From Marivita hallyeonensis (GTDB lineage: Bacteria > Pseudomonadota > Alphaproteobacteria > Rhodobacterales > Rhodobacteraceae), in contig NZ_FQXC01000003.1 in assembly GCF_900129875.1 (NCBI RefSeq), positions 558,001 to 622,000 of the forward strand: a stretch of DNA of 64,000 nt. Reading direction: 5' to 3'. Position numbers and translations under genes: made by a program. The notes below the pieces were generated by a model. The model made no database searches. It had not been told where the DNA came from and saw only the letters and a list, made by a program, of their open reading frames with translations. Below are positions 27,863 through 36,107 of this stretch, one piece after another; the first letter of the stretch is position 1; each line of letters starts with the position of its first letter.

Positions 27863-29362
27863 CTATAACCGTAGATCGATGCCTGAGGCTGAGAAGCCAT
27901 TCTCGCCGTGATTCGGGTCGCCTCCATCAACGTGAATAATTGGCGAAACACCGTCTACCGTCTCCGTTGGCCGATGGCGCAAGTGCTCCTTGTTGTTCTC
28001 GTCCGAACCAAAAGAAAACGAGAATCCGTCAACGCCGGAGCGACGCAGTTCCTCCTGCAGTTGGTGTTGGTGCCGCGAGAGCAAGTCTGCTGCATCCCTG
28101 CGTTCGGCAAGAAACCGAATGTCCATGCGGTCGACATCGACTAGAACGCTGATCCCCGATTTATCCGGTGAAACCAATCGCGTTTCGCGGTCGAACTCCG
28201 ACGCATCGGCAACCATCTTTGGCGATGCCAGAAGCGAATGGAGCGCTTGCCGCACCGATTGTTCAATTGCGTTAAAGCGAGCGTCAACTTGCATTGGTGT
28301 GTTTGGTGAGAAGACTGTCGCGTTCGACGTGCCGACCGCCTCGAAGGGGTGCAAAACTGTCTTATTCATCAGTTTGTTAGAGGCTTCGATTGACATAAAC
28401 AGAGGCTCTTTGTCCACGCCCGAGGCAGAGGCCGAGCAGCTTATCTGTTCATTTGTATCCCCTGAACTCAGTTTTGCGTCGCTTGGCTGGGCAGGACGGA
28501 TTTCGTTGACTTGTTCTAGCGGCCGATTCCGATATTTGGGCGCGCCAATATCAGGTTCTGGCGAGTTCAAGACTTCTTTGAAGATGTTTGAGAAGCCCAT
28601 GTAGCGAACTGCCGAGTTCTCGAGATTCGAATACCTTTCGACGGCGTACCCGGGCGATGCATCTGTGAGATCGCCATTCGATTTAAGGTTTCTCCAAGAA
28701 AATTCAGCTGATGCAGTTGTCCCTTGCACGGCAACCGGCAATCCCTCGGATGTTTTTCCCGTGGCGATTTGGTCGCCGCTCCAGCTACTGGAAAGACTTT
28801 CAGCAACGGAAAAATTTGTGACTAATTCGAAATTCCTGTCCTCGAGAGTGGGCTTCGGGAAACCAGATAAGGGAGAAGGAACATGAGTGATATCCAGTGA
28901 ACCTGTCGGTGTCGCCGTTTTCGGCGATGCCTGCTTCGAATCAGTGTCAAAAAGAAAAGCATGCGAATAATTCGCCACGGACGTGATGCTGTTTTCTCTT
29001 GCATGCCGCTGTGGTTGTTCAGGAAAAAGAATTGAAGTACTGGCCACAGTGTCCGAGGCAGAATTGGTTTTCACCAAGGATGGAGCGGCCATATGGACGG
29101 CTGGGAGTTCATATACTGGGAAAGAAGAAATTTCTTGAAATTTGCCCTTATCAGAAAGTACGACGCCGAATTTTTCTAGGCCGAAAAAGCCAAGTGCAGG
29201 AGAAATTTCGACTTTACTGTCAATTATACGTCGAGAGCTCTGAGCATTCATTTCAATAGAAAATTTGACATCGCCACTCTCCTCAATGAATGTCCTTTCT
29301 TCATCAATTACGTGCTCTTTTTCCAGTTTCAGCTGATTATGTAAACGTAGGTCTGTTATCAT
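27863..29362 (-). CDS. fliK: Flagellar hook-length control protein FliK-like
   Basis: A 499-residue protein with a long low-complexity, Ser/Thr/Asn-rich N-terminal region and a conserved C-terminal part (VLVDVDRMDIRFLAERRDAADLL, LQEELRRSGVDGFSFSF) like the Flg_hook domain of FliK. FliK is a secreted ruler that switches export from hook to filament substrates. ATG 29362 is chosen because GAGG lies nine bases before it; the ATG at 29398 has no ribosome binding site. Base composition is visibly more AT-rich than the neighbours, as often seen for the fast-evolving FliK ruler region. It is followed directly by flgD. Confidence 0.85.
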   Translation of the reverse strand: MITDLRLHNQLKLEKEHVIDEERTFIEESGDVKFSIEMNAQSSRRIIDSKVEISPALGFFGLEKFGVVLSDKGKFQEISSFPVYELPAVHMAAPSLVKTNSASDTVASTSILFPEQPQRHARENSITSVANYSHAFLFDTDSKQASPKTATPTGSLDITHVPSPLSGFPKPTLEDRNFELVTNFSVAESLSSSWSGDQIATGKTSEGLPVAVQGTTASAEFSWRNLKSNGDLTDASPGYAVERYSNLENSAVRYMGFSNIFKEVLNSPEPDIGAPKYRNRPLEQVNEIRPAQPSDAKLSSGDTNEQISCSASASGVDKEPLFMSIEASNKLMNKTVLHPFEAVGTSNATVFSPNTPMQVDARFNAIEQSVRQALHSLLASPKMVADASEFDRETRLVSPDKSGISVLVDVDRMDIRFLAERRDAADLLSRHQHQLQEELRRSGVDGFSFSFGSDENNKEHLRHRPTETVDGVSPIIHVDGGDPNHGENGFSASGIDLRL

Positions 29363-29525
29363 GAAAATTGGCCTCGAAACTTTCCGAAAAGCTATCATTG
29401 AGAATGCAAAGAAGTAATTAACGAGACAAATAGCGGATAATTTTCAATAGTTGATAACGCTCTGATCTATTTGGTTCATCCAATATTTACCCCGAAGGCT
29501 TCATCTGCATCGGCATTCGCAAGAG

Positions 29526-29541
29526 TGGCGCGAGAGGTGCA
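29526..29541 (+). promoter_or_regulatory. Sigma-54-like promoter element upstream of flagellin
   Basis: TGGCGCG-N4-GTGCA agrees with the -24/-12 sigma-54 pattern TGGCACG-N4-TTGCA at ten of twelve fixed positions, with the invariant GG and GC at correct spacing. It lies 93 bases before the flagellin ATG. A chance match is possible, because marine Rhodobacteraceae flagella are mostly known to be CtrA-controlled. Confidence 0.3.
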
Positions 29542-29634
29542 TCTCGTTTCTGTCAGAATGACGTCAATCACATCGGTGCGGGAACTTCCGTCCTGCACGA
29601 AATTCTTGTGCAAAAGCACATCGAAAGGAACACA

Positions 29635-30906
29635 ATGTCCAGTATTCTGACCAACAATGGCGCTATGGTTGCGCTTCAAACGCTGAAGTCGATCAACTCG
29701 CGATTGACCGATACGCAAAACGAGATCTCGACCGGCAAATCGGTTGCGAACGCGCGCGATAACGCAGCGGTTTGGGCCATTTCGAAAGTCATGGAGTCTG
29801 ACGTCAAGGGCTTCAAAGGTATTTCGGACAGCCTCAACTTGGGAGAGTCTACCGTCGCAGTGGCGCGCAATGGCGCTGAAACGGTGACCGATCTTCTGAC
29901 CGAAATGAAGGGAAAGATCGTCGCGTCGCAGGAGCAGAACGTCGATCGTGACAAGATCCAGACGGATATCGTCGCTCTCCGGGAGCAGATCAATGCCGTC
30001 GTTGGAGCGGCGCAATTCAACGGTTTGAACCTGCTGTCGAATCGCGAAACCGATGCCGGATCGGGTACCGTCAATGTTCTGGCATCTCTTGATCGATCTT
30101 CCACAGGTGTCGCGGCTAGCGACATTGCCGTCGGCAAGAAAGATCTTGGAACTGCCGAAAGCTCTGTCGTCGGTGGCACGGTTGGCAATTTGACCGCCGC
30201 TGCGACGCTGAATGCAACCCAATCTGCGACCCTTGCCGTTACAACGCCCACGGGCGCAGGGCAGGTCTTCAGCATTGGCCTTACAGGCACCGATGCGGAT
30301 GGGAGCACATTCACACCTGCAAGTTACACGACAGGAACCACGGCGGCAGATGCACAGAAGATCATGTACATCGCCCGGGATGGGGATACTGCCGGAGACG
30401 TCGCCAAAGGATTGGCACAGGCCTTCGCGATCTATGCCGCGGAGCAAGGCCTCGATACAGACGTCTTGAACGTGACCGCGTCGGGCAGCAATTTGACCGT
30501 CGCCTCGACCGTCACTGATGCCACGGACACGATTGCAGCGCGGATCGACACTCTGACATCGCCAACAAGCGTTACCATTGGCGGAGGTCTTGAAAAGCTG
30601 AACGACATCGACGTCACGAGTGACGCCGGTGCCGATGCCGCGCTCGTCTCTATCGAGTTCATGATTCAGAATGCGATCGATTCTGCAGCATCCTTTGGTT
30701 CCGCGCAGGGGCGGATCGAAACCCAGTCGAACTTCATTTCGAGCCTGACTGACTCCCTCAAATCGGGCATCGGCACTTTGGTTGATGCGAACATGGAAGA
30801 AGCGTCGGCCCGGTTGCAGGCGCTTCAGGTTCAGCAACAGCTCGGTGTGCAGGCCTTGTCCATCGCAAACCAGGCGCCGCAGTCGCTCCTATCGCTGTTC
30901 CGCTAG
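29635..30906 (+). CDS. fliC: Flagellin
   Basis: Filament subunit of 423 residues. The conserved D0/D1 regions are at both ends: N-terminal SSILTNNGAMVALQTLKSI with RLTDTQNEISTGKSVANARDN, and C-terminal ASARLQALQVQQQLGVQAL ending in SLLSLFR. The variable central domain at about residues 150-320 is Thr/Ala-rich. The ATG at 29635 has AAAGGA upstream. flaF and flbT, post-transcriptional flagellin regulators, follow immediately, as in other alphaproteobacteria. A GC-rich hairpin separates flagellin from flaF. Confidence 0.96.
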   Translation: MSSILTNNGAMVALQTLKSINSRLTDTQNEISTGKSVANARDNAAVWAISKVMESDVKGFKGISDSLNLGESTVAVARNGAETVTDLLTEMKGKIVASQEQNVDRDKIQTDIVALREQINAVVGAAQFNGLNLLSNRETDAGSGTVNVLASLDRSSTGVAASDIAVGKKDLGTAESSVVGGTVGNLTAAATLNATQSATLAVTTPTGAGQVFSIGLTGTDADGSTFTPASYTTGTTAADAQKIMYIARDGDTAGDVAKGLAQAFAIYAAEQGLDTDVLNVTASGSNLTVASTVTDATDTIAARIDTLTSPTSVTIGGGLEKLNDIDVTSDAGADAALVSIEFMIQNAIDSAASFGSAQGRIETQSNFISSLTDSLKSGIGTLVDANMEEASARLQALQVQQQLGVQALSIANQAPQSLLSLFR

Positions 30907-30915
30907 TGAAACAAA

Positions 30916-30937
30916 CGAGGGGCCTTTTGGCCCCTCG
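30916..30937 (+). terminator. Hairpin between flagellin and flaF
   Basis: A nine-base-pair stem CGAGGGGCC/GGCCCCTCG with a TTTT loop, ten bases past the flagellin stop codon. No long T-run follows, so it may be a partial terminator or an mRNA-stabilising structure that keeps flagellin message more abundant than flaF-flbT. Confidence 0.65.
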
Positions 30938-30976
30938 AACTTTCTGCACATAACGGTCTCGTGAAGGAGTGGCGTT

Positions 30977-31351
30977 TTGAATAAGCAAGGTTCCCGTCAA
31001 AACTACTATCATGCCCAACAGTCAATCAAATCCGAGCGGGAGAACGAATACGATATTATCTTCCGCATTACACGAGAGCTCAAACAGGCATTTTTGGTGA
31101 GATACGAAGATTATCCAAAATTTGTGAACGCCTTAAACAAAAATCGAAATCTTTGGACCATACTCGCGTCAGACTTGTTGCAACCTGGCAATCAGTTGCC
31201 AAAAGAATTGAAGGCCCAACTGTTCTATCTTGGTGAATTTGTGCAGGATTACTCACGCCGCGCCTTGAAGGAGCGTCTTTCTATTTCACCTTTGCTTGAT
31301 GTGAACATGTCCATTCTGCGTGGATTGAGGAATAAGGACATTGATGCATGA
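30977..31351 (+). CDS. flaF: Flagellin biosynthesis regulator FlaF
   Basis: FlaF of 124 residues. In Caulobacter FlaF supports flagellin translation and secretion and counteracts FlbT. The family segments YDIIFRITRELKQAF, ALNKNRNLWTILASDL and LPKELKAQLFYLGEFV are visible. The start is TTG at 30977, supported by AAGGAG seven bases upstream and the absence of a nearby ATG. The stop codon overlaps the flbT ATG as ATGA. Codon usage is more AT-rich than average. Confidence 0.92.
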   Translation: MNKQGSRQNYYHAQQSIKSERENEYDIIFRITRELKQAFLVRYEDYPKFVNALNKNRNLWTILASDLLQPGNQLPKELKAQLFYLGEFVQDYSRRALKERLSISPLLDVNMSILRGLRNKDIDA

Positions 31352-31752
31352 GTGGATTGGTTTTGAAATTGGCACCAAAAGAGCGGCTTTTGGTGAATGG
31401 CGCGGTGATTGAAAATGGCGATCGTCGAAGCCGCATTCATGTCCTCACCCCAAAGGCAAATATTCTTCGTTTGAAAGATGCAATACATCCTGATGAGGCC
31501 AACACGCCAGTGAAGAGAGCGTGTTACCTCGCTCAACTCTTGTTGAGTGGTGATGCTGACACAGGACTTGTCACCTCTCGGTTGGAGATGCAGATCACCG
31601 ACCTAACCGAGGTTTTCCGGGATACGCATTGTGCTGACGTGCTTGCCAGTGCGCTCACAGCACTCCGAGCACAGAACAACTACATCTGCTTGAAGCGGCT
31701 TAGAGAACTGCTGCCGTTGGAGCAATCGATCCTACGGAGCTATCGCGGGTGA
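31348..31752 (+). CDS. flbT: Flagellin mRNA regulator FlbT
   Basis: FlbT of 134 residues. In Caulobacter FlbT binds the 5' untranslated region of flagellin mRNA and promotes its decay when hook assembly is incomplete. The N-terminal pattern GLVLKLAPKERLLVNGAVIENGDRR is typical. It overlaps flaF by 4 bases upstream and the next gene by 4 bases (GTGA) downstream, so all three are translationally coupled. The flagellin gene with a long leader lies just upstream, which fits the known target. Confidence 0.94.
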   Translation: MSGLVLKLAPKERLLVNGAVIENGDRRSRIHVLTPKANILRLKDAIHPDEANTPVKRACYLAQLLLSGDADTGLVTSRLEMQITDLTEVFRDTHCADVLASALTALRAQNNYICLKRLRELLPLEQSILRSYRG

Positions 31753-32531
31753 GCTTTCAGCCAGTTGTACTTGGGAGCGGACTTGGGGCATGGAACTTTG
31801 TCAAGCGGACGCTCGCGCATCAGAAGAACATGCACGCGACGACACCCTCGCTCACTCGAGACATCGCTTTCTTTGCGAAATCACACCGCGATTTCTTCAC
31901 AGCGGACGCGTTGACGTCTCACCCGCAAGCTCTTCGGGTCGTCCTCGGTGCGTATGGCCTTTCCGAGGACACCGATCACCAGTTTCTTATCCGGAAGATC
32001 ATGTCTGACGGAACTGGAGAGGGCGCACTGGCCACGAAACTGTCCGACCGGCGCTACAGAGAGCTTGCCAGCGATATTGACTATTCCCAAGATGTTGCGT
32101 GGTTTGACCGAAATCCGCAACTGGCGTCGCGCATCATCGACGGCTATCGGGACGATTCGTTTGAAGCGGCCATCGGAGAGGTTGATGAAAATATCCGCCT
32201 TGCCTTGAACTTCGATAGGAAGATCGGGGATATCGGACTAGGTGCAAGTGGTACAGCCACGGCATGGTTTCAGATCTTGGGAACACCACCCTTGCGTTTG
32301 GTCATGGAAAAAGCGCTTGGTCTGCCCAAAGAATTCGCCAATCTTGATATCGACGATCAGCACAGCCGGATCAGAGACAAAGCGAAGTCCGTTCTAGGAA
32401 CGGACGACGTTGCCGCAATTGCTTCGGACGAAGTTCGTGACAAGATCATCGACAAGTTCATCCTTGCGCAGCAGGTCTCAAACTTCGGGCACCAAAGTTC
32501 ATTGCAAACGGCGCTCATTCTTTTGTCGTGA
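31749..32531 (+). CDS. DUF1217 domain protein, flagellum-associated
   Basis: A 260-residue soluble helical protein of the DUF1217 family. Segments seen: SFQPVVLGSGLGAWNFVKRT, KNMHATTPSLTRDIAFF, and GLSEDTDHQFLIRKIMSDG. The family occurs in flagellar loci of alphaproteobacteria, but I know of no settled biochemical role. The GTG start at 31749 forms a GTGA overlap with the flbT stop, so it is coexpressed with flaF-flbT. Its 3' end overlaps the convergent fliI by 17 bases. Confidence 0.85.
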   Translation: MSFQPVVLGSGLGAWNFVKRTLAHQKNMHATTPSLTRDIAFFAKSHRDFFTADALTSHPQALRVVLGAYGLSEDTDHQFLIRKIMSDGTGEGALATKLSDRRYRELASDIDYSQDVAWFDRNPQLASRIIDGYRDDSFEAAIGEVDENIRLALNFDRKIGDIGLGASGTATAWFQILGTPPLRLVMEKALGLPKEFANLDIDDQHSRIRDKAKSVLGTDDVAAIASDEVRDKIIDKFILAQQVSNFGHQSSLQTALILLS

Positions 32532-33927
32532 GAAGCGCACCTGATCCGGATGCTCGAATAGGATCTAGCGCCAAAGACGGGTCAGCCGTCATGGATTGGC
32601 CGAGGGCGCCGCATCTCCGCAGAAGCAAGGAGAGTTTCTGAAAGCTGCCTGCAACGCCTGCATCGGTTTTTCCTTTCAAGAAGTCCTGGAAAAGCGTGTG
32701 AAACGCCACACTCTGATCGATCTCGGGATCCGAGCCCACCTCGTAAAGACCCGTTCGGATCAAGGGAGACGACTCCGCATAGCGTGCGGCAAGAGCGCGT
32801 GCCTTGGTGATAACCTCGTTCTCGGCATCCGAGGCGACGTCCGTCAATGACCGCGACACAGAAGCAAGCAAATCTACGGCGGGGAAATGCCCTTGCTCTG
32901 CAAGGGCCCGATCCAGAATGATGTGGCCATCAAGGATGCCGCGCAGCATGTCGGCCACAGGCTCATTCATGTCAGATCCTGCGACAAGAACGCTAAAAAT
33001 GGACGTGATGTCGCCTCCACCGACTCGCCCTGTGCCGGATCGCTCTACCAGCCCGGCGATTTTTGCCGGTGTTGAGGCTGGGAAACCACGAAGGCTTGGA
33101 AACTCACCCGCCGAAATCGCAACTTCGCGATGCGCTTCGGCAAACCGGGTGATGGAGTCGATCACCAGCAGCACATGCCTCCCTTCATCCCGAAAATACT
33201 CAGCAACGCGCATTGCGGTCAGTGCGCAGCGACACCGGACCGTCGGAGGCGCGTCGGCCGTGGCTGCAACCACAACCGAACGGGCCAGCCCGTCCATACC
33301 CAGCACCATCTCGGTGAAGTGCCGCACCTCGCGACCCCGTTCACCGACCAGCGCAAGCACGACGACATCGGCCTCGACCGATTTCATCAAATCAGCGAGT
33401 AACGAGGATTTCCCCACGCCCGATCCCGCAAAGATCCCGATCCGCTGACCGCGTGCAATGGGAAGCATGGTGTTGAAGATGTGGAATCCAGTTTCCAGGC
33501 GTCCACCGAACGGTTTTCGCGCAAGGGCCGGTGGTGGATCGCAAACCACATCCAGGGCGCGATCGCCTACAGGCAATGGGCCATCATCCAACGGGCTGCC
33601 AAACGGATCGAGAATGCGTCCAAGCCAATCTTCGCAGGGCGAAATCGGAGCACGCCCCAGCGAAATCACCTGATCCGACAAGGACACCTGGTCGGCGGCC
33701 TTGTCCGGAAGCATGGTGATCGTCTCTGTGTCGATGCGGAGAACCTCGCCGTCGAGCGCACCAGCGACGCGTCGGAACAAACGCAACCTGTCACCAAGCT
33801 GTACCCGATCTTCAAGTCCGGCGATCCGGATCAGGTGCCCATCCACAGATTGCACCCTCCCGAACGCGCGACTTTGCGGAATCTCGGATACGCGATCCAA
33901 CAAGTGTTTAAGGGCGGCATTCTGCAT
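32515..33927 (-). CDS. fliI: Flagellum-specific ATP synthase FliI
   Basis: FliI of 470 residues, the hexameric ATPase that energises unloading and unfolding of substrates at the flagellar type III export gate. Walker A GSGVGKSS is at residues 168-175 (FAGSGVGKSSLLADL), Walker B is in VLLVIDSITRFAEAHREV, and the N-terminal beta barrel and C-terminal helical domain are intact. GGAG lies six bases before the ATG. It is divergent from the flgB operon, with a CtrA-like box between. The usual partner fliH is not adjacent. Confidence 0.95.
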   Translation of the reverse strand: MQNAALKHLLDRVSEIPQSRAFGRVQSVDGHLIRIAGLEDRVQLGDRLRLFRRVAGALDGEVLRIDTETITMLPDKAADQVSLSDQVISLGRAPISPCEDWLGRILDPFGSPLDDGPLPVGDRALDVVCDPPPALARKPFGGRLETGFHIFNTMLPIARGQRIGIFAGSGVGKSSLLADLMKSVEADVVVLALVGERGREVRHFTEMVLGMDGLARSVVVAATADAPPTVRCRCALTAMRVAEYFRDEGRHVLLVIDSITRFAEAHREVAISAGEFPSLRGFPASTPAKIAGLVERSGTGRVGGGDITSIFSVLVAGSDMNEPVADMLRGILDGHIILDRALAEQGHFPAVDLLASVSRSLTDVASDAENEVITKARALAARYAESSPLIRTGLYEVGSDPEIDQSVAFHTLFQDFLKGKTDAGVAGSFQKLSLLLRRCGALGQSMTADPSLALDPIRASGSGALLTTKE

Positions 33928-33974
33928 CGTGCGCTCCGTTTCGGTTTCGCAAACCCTTTATAAAGGAATCAGGG

Positions 33975-33989
33975 TTAAGCCTTTGTTGA
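33975..33989. promoter_or_regulatory. CtrA-like box between fliI and flgB
   Basis: TTAA-N7-TTGA, seven of eight bases matching the CtrA consensus with correct spacing. It lies 25 bases before the flgB ATG and 48 bases before the fliI start, in a divergent flagellar intergenic region. Confidence 0.5.
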
Positions 33990-34013
33990 ACGCAACGAGG
34001 GAGAAGCCCCGCT

Positions 34014-34397
34014 ATGTTTCAAAACTTGGATATGTTCAAAACAGCCATGTCGATGGCGCGCCATGCAGGCCATAAGCAGGCGCTGACGTCGCAGAATATC
34101 GCAAATTCCGACACACCCGGTTACCGCAGGCGGTCTTTGCAAGATTTCAGTGAATTGGTCCCTCAAAGGGACATGGGATTTCCTCTGAAATCGACCCGCA
34201 GTCGCCATTTCGGGTTCGGGACACACGCCGTGCCTGTTGCGACTGTGTCTGGAACAAATAGTGAACCCAACGGCAATAGTGTGGTGTTGGCTGACGAGGT
34301 CCTGACCTCGGTTGACGCAAAGCGTCAGCATGATCGCGCGCTCGCGATTTATCGGGCGTCCCTTGGCATGCTGCGAAGCACGCTAAGCAAGCAATAG
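34014..34397 (+). CDS. flgB: Flagellar proximal rod protein FlgB
   Basis: FlgB of 127 residues, a proximal rod subunit of the basal body. It shows the rod signature QNIANSDTPGYRRRSLQDF near residues 27-45 and the C-terminal helix SVDAKRQHDRALAIYRASLGML used in axial packing. It is the first gene of the nine-gene rod/L-ring operon that ends with fliL. A CtrA-like site lies just upstream. Confidence 0.95.
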   Translation: MFQNLDMFKTAMSMARHAGHKQALTSQNIANSDTPGYRRRSLQDFSELVPQRDMGFPLKSTRSRHFGFGTHAVPVATVSGTNSEPNGNSVVLADEVLTSVDAKRQHDRALAIYRASLGMLRSTLSKQ

Positions 34398-34407
34398 GAG
34401 CTGCTCA

Positions 34408-34797
34408 ATGTCCGCGTTTACCAACGCTCTCAGCGTCTCCACCAGTGGCCTCAAAGCCCAATCCCAACGCTTGCGCATCGTGGCCGAGAACGTCGCCAAT
34501 ACAGACACCCCCGGATACCACAGGAAAACCGTTCAATTCGGCACGACGCCCGGCATCTCTGGGGTCGCAGAGGTTGAAATCGACCGAGTGTCGCTCGACC
34601 GGCGCGAAGGGGAGCGCATCTACGACCCGGGTCACCCGATGTCGGATGCGACCGGCCACTTCACCGGCTCCAACGTCGAACTCGTGATCGAAATCGCCGA
34701 CGCCAGAGAAGCACAACGCAGCTACGAAGCCAACCTCAAGATGTTCGACCAGGTTCGACAGATGTCGACCGGGCTGATGGACCTCTTGCGCAAGTAA
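34408..34797 (+). CDS. flgC: Flagellar rod protein FlgC
   Basis: FlgC of 129 residues, a proximal rod subunit. N-terminal LSVSTSGLKAQSQRLRIVAENVANTDTPGY carries the rod/hook signature (shown in parts: LSVSTSGLKAQSQRL and ENVANTDTPGY), and the C-terminal RSYEANLKMFDQVRQMS closes the axial helix. It lies ten bases after flgB in the same operon. Confidence 0.96.
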   Translation: MSAFTNALSVSTSGLKAQSQRLRIVAENVANTDTPGYHRKTVQFGTTPGISGVAEVEIDRVSLDRREGERIYDPGHPMSDATGHFTGSNVELVIEIADAREAQRSYEANLKMFDQVRQMSTGLMDLLRK

Positions 34798-34820
34798 AAT
34801 TTCCAGAACGGAGAACACCC

Positions 34821-35108
34821 ATGGACGTTAAATCCCTATTTGCCACGCAGCAATACAACGCACTGAAACCAGCGACGAAACCCGATCCGCGTGACGCGAT
34901 CGCCGAAAGCTTTGCGAAGATTACCGAAGACTTCGCGCAGACGCTAAGAACAACCGAAGCGACGGCTCTGAACGCGATGTCCGGTGATGCCGACCCTCAC
35001 GCGCTTGTTGAAGCCCTGACGCAGTCGCAACTCGCTGTCGAAACGGCGGTGACCGTGCGCAACCGGGTGGTTGAGGCGTATCAGGAAATCCTGCGCATGC
35101 CTGTCTGA
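34821..35108 (+). CDS. fliE: Flagellar hook-basal body complex protein FliE
   Basis: FliE of 95 residues, the adaptor between the MS ring/export gate and the proximal rod. The C-terminal segment ALVEALTQSQLAVETAVTVRNRVVEAYQEILRMPV matches the FliE family (parts: SQLAVETAVTVRNRVVEAY and EILRMPV). It follows flgC by 23 bases and ends one base before the fliQ start. Confidence 0.95.
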   Translation: MDVKSLFATQQYNALKPATKPDPRDAIAESFAKITEDFAQTLRTTEATALNAMSGDADPHALVEALTQSQLAVETAVTVRNRVVEAYQEILRMPV

Positions 35109-35109
35109 C

Positions 35110-35382
35110 ATGTTGTTTTCCGAAGGGTTCGTTTTTGACACGCTACGCGAAGCCCTTCGCGTCGCAGTCGTCATCTCGGCACCGGTTCTGATTGTTGCCC
35201 TTCTGACGGGTGTTTCGATCGGTTTGTTCCAGGCGCTGACCTCGATCCAGGAAATGACGCTGACTTTTGTGCCCAAACTCATGGCGATGCTCGCCGTGTT
35301 CTGGATGTCGATGAGCTTCATGACGCGCAATCTCACAGACTTCTTTCATGTCGTGGTCATTCCCGCGATCGCAGGAGGATAA
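35110..35382 (+). CDS. fliQ: Flagellar export gate protein FliQ
   Basis: FliQ of 90 residues with two membrane helices (about 15-40 and 52-78), containing IALLTGVSIGLFQALTSIQE-like family sequence (here VALLTGVSIGLFQALTSIQ). It is a core subunit of the FliPQR export gate. The ATG at 35110 follows the fliE stop by one base; an upstream frame to 35071 lies inside fliE. It ends one base before flgF. Confidence 0.95.
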   Translation: MLFSEGFVFDTLREALRVAVVISAPVLIVALLTGVSIGLFQALTSIQEMTLTFVPKLMAMLAVFWMSMSFMTRNLTDFFHVVVIPAIAGG

Positions 35383-35383
35383 A

Positions 35384-36097
35384 ATGGAAAGCACTGGATA
35401 CGTCACGCTGGCGCGGCAATCGGGATTGATGCGCGAGATGGAAACGATTGCCCATAACATGGCGAACGCGGCGACGACCGGCTTCCGCCAGCAAGGCTTG
35501 GTCTTCTCGGAATACGTCCATGCAGTTGAAGGCGGACACAGCCTTTCGATGGCTGCCGCGCGGGTCAAAAAGACATCGACGGCGCAGGGTATTCTGACGC
35601 AAACCGGAAACACGCTGGACCTTGCGATTGAAGGGTCTGGATATTTTCAGGTTGAAACGCCCGATGGTGTGCGACTGACACGCGCCGGTGCTTTCAACGT
35701 CAGCTCCGAAGGCGATATCGTCTCATCCGACGGACACCGGGTCCTGGATTTGGGCGGCGCCCCGATCAATGTCCCTCCGGGCGAGTTATCCGTTCAGGTC
35801 GCTGCCGATGGCACAGTCAGCGCGGGTGAAAGGCTTCTCGGACAGATCGGGATCGTCGAACCCGAGAAGGGCGCTGATCTGATCCGTGAAGCAGGTGTGC
35901 TTTTCCGAACCGACGCGCCGTTGTCTCCGTCGACCGATGGCAAGATTCTGCAGGGTCATCTCGAGGGCTCTAACGTGGATGCCATCTCGCAGCTAACACG
36001 GATGATCGAAGTGCAGCGCGCCTATGAAATGGGTCAGAAGCTTTTGGACATGGACCACGAAAGATCCAAGGCGACCCTCGAAACTCTCATAAAATGA
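35384..36097 (+). CDS. flgF: Flagellar basal-body rod protein FlgF
   Basis: FlgF of 237 residues, a rod subunit. N-terminal YVTLARQSGLMREMETIAHNMAN and TGFRQQG match FlgF, as does the C-terminal AISQLTRMIEVQRAYEMGQK. A strong AGGAGGATAAA ribosome binding site precedes the ATG at 35384, so the earlier in-frame start at 35348 inside fliQ is rejected. It is followed by flgG after ten bases. Confidence 0.95.
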   Translation: MESTGYVTLARQSGLMREMETIAHNMANAATTGFRQQGLVFSEYVHAVEGGHSLSMAAARVKKTSTAQGILTQTGNTLDLAIEGSGYFQVETPDGVRLTRAGAFNVSSEGDIVSSDGHRVLDLGGAPINVPPGELSVQVAADGTVSAGERLLGQIGIVEPEKGADLIREAGVLFRTDAPLSPSTDGKILQGHLEGSNVDAISQLTRMIEVQRAYEMGQKLLDMDHERSKATLETLIK

Positions 36098-36107
36098 AAG
36101 GCTTAAC

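Noticed and set aside
29411-29427. CtrA-like box upstream of fliK
   Set aside because: On the minus strand TTAA-N7-TTTG matches one half only, too weak to separate from chance in an AT-rich stretch.
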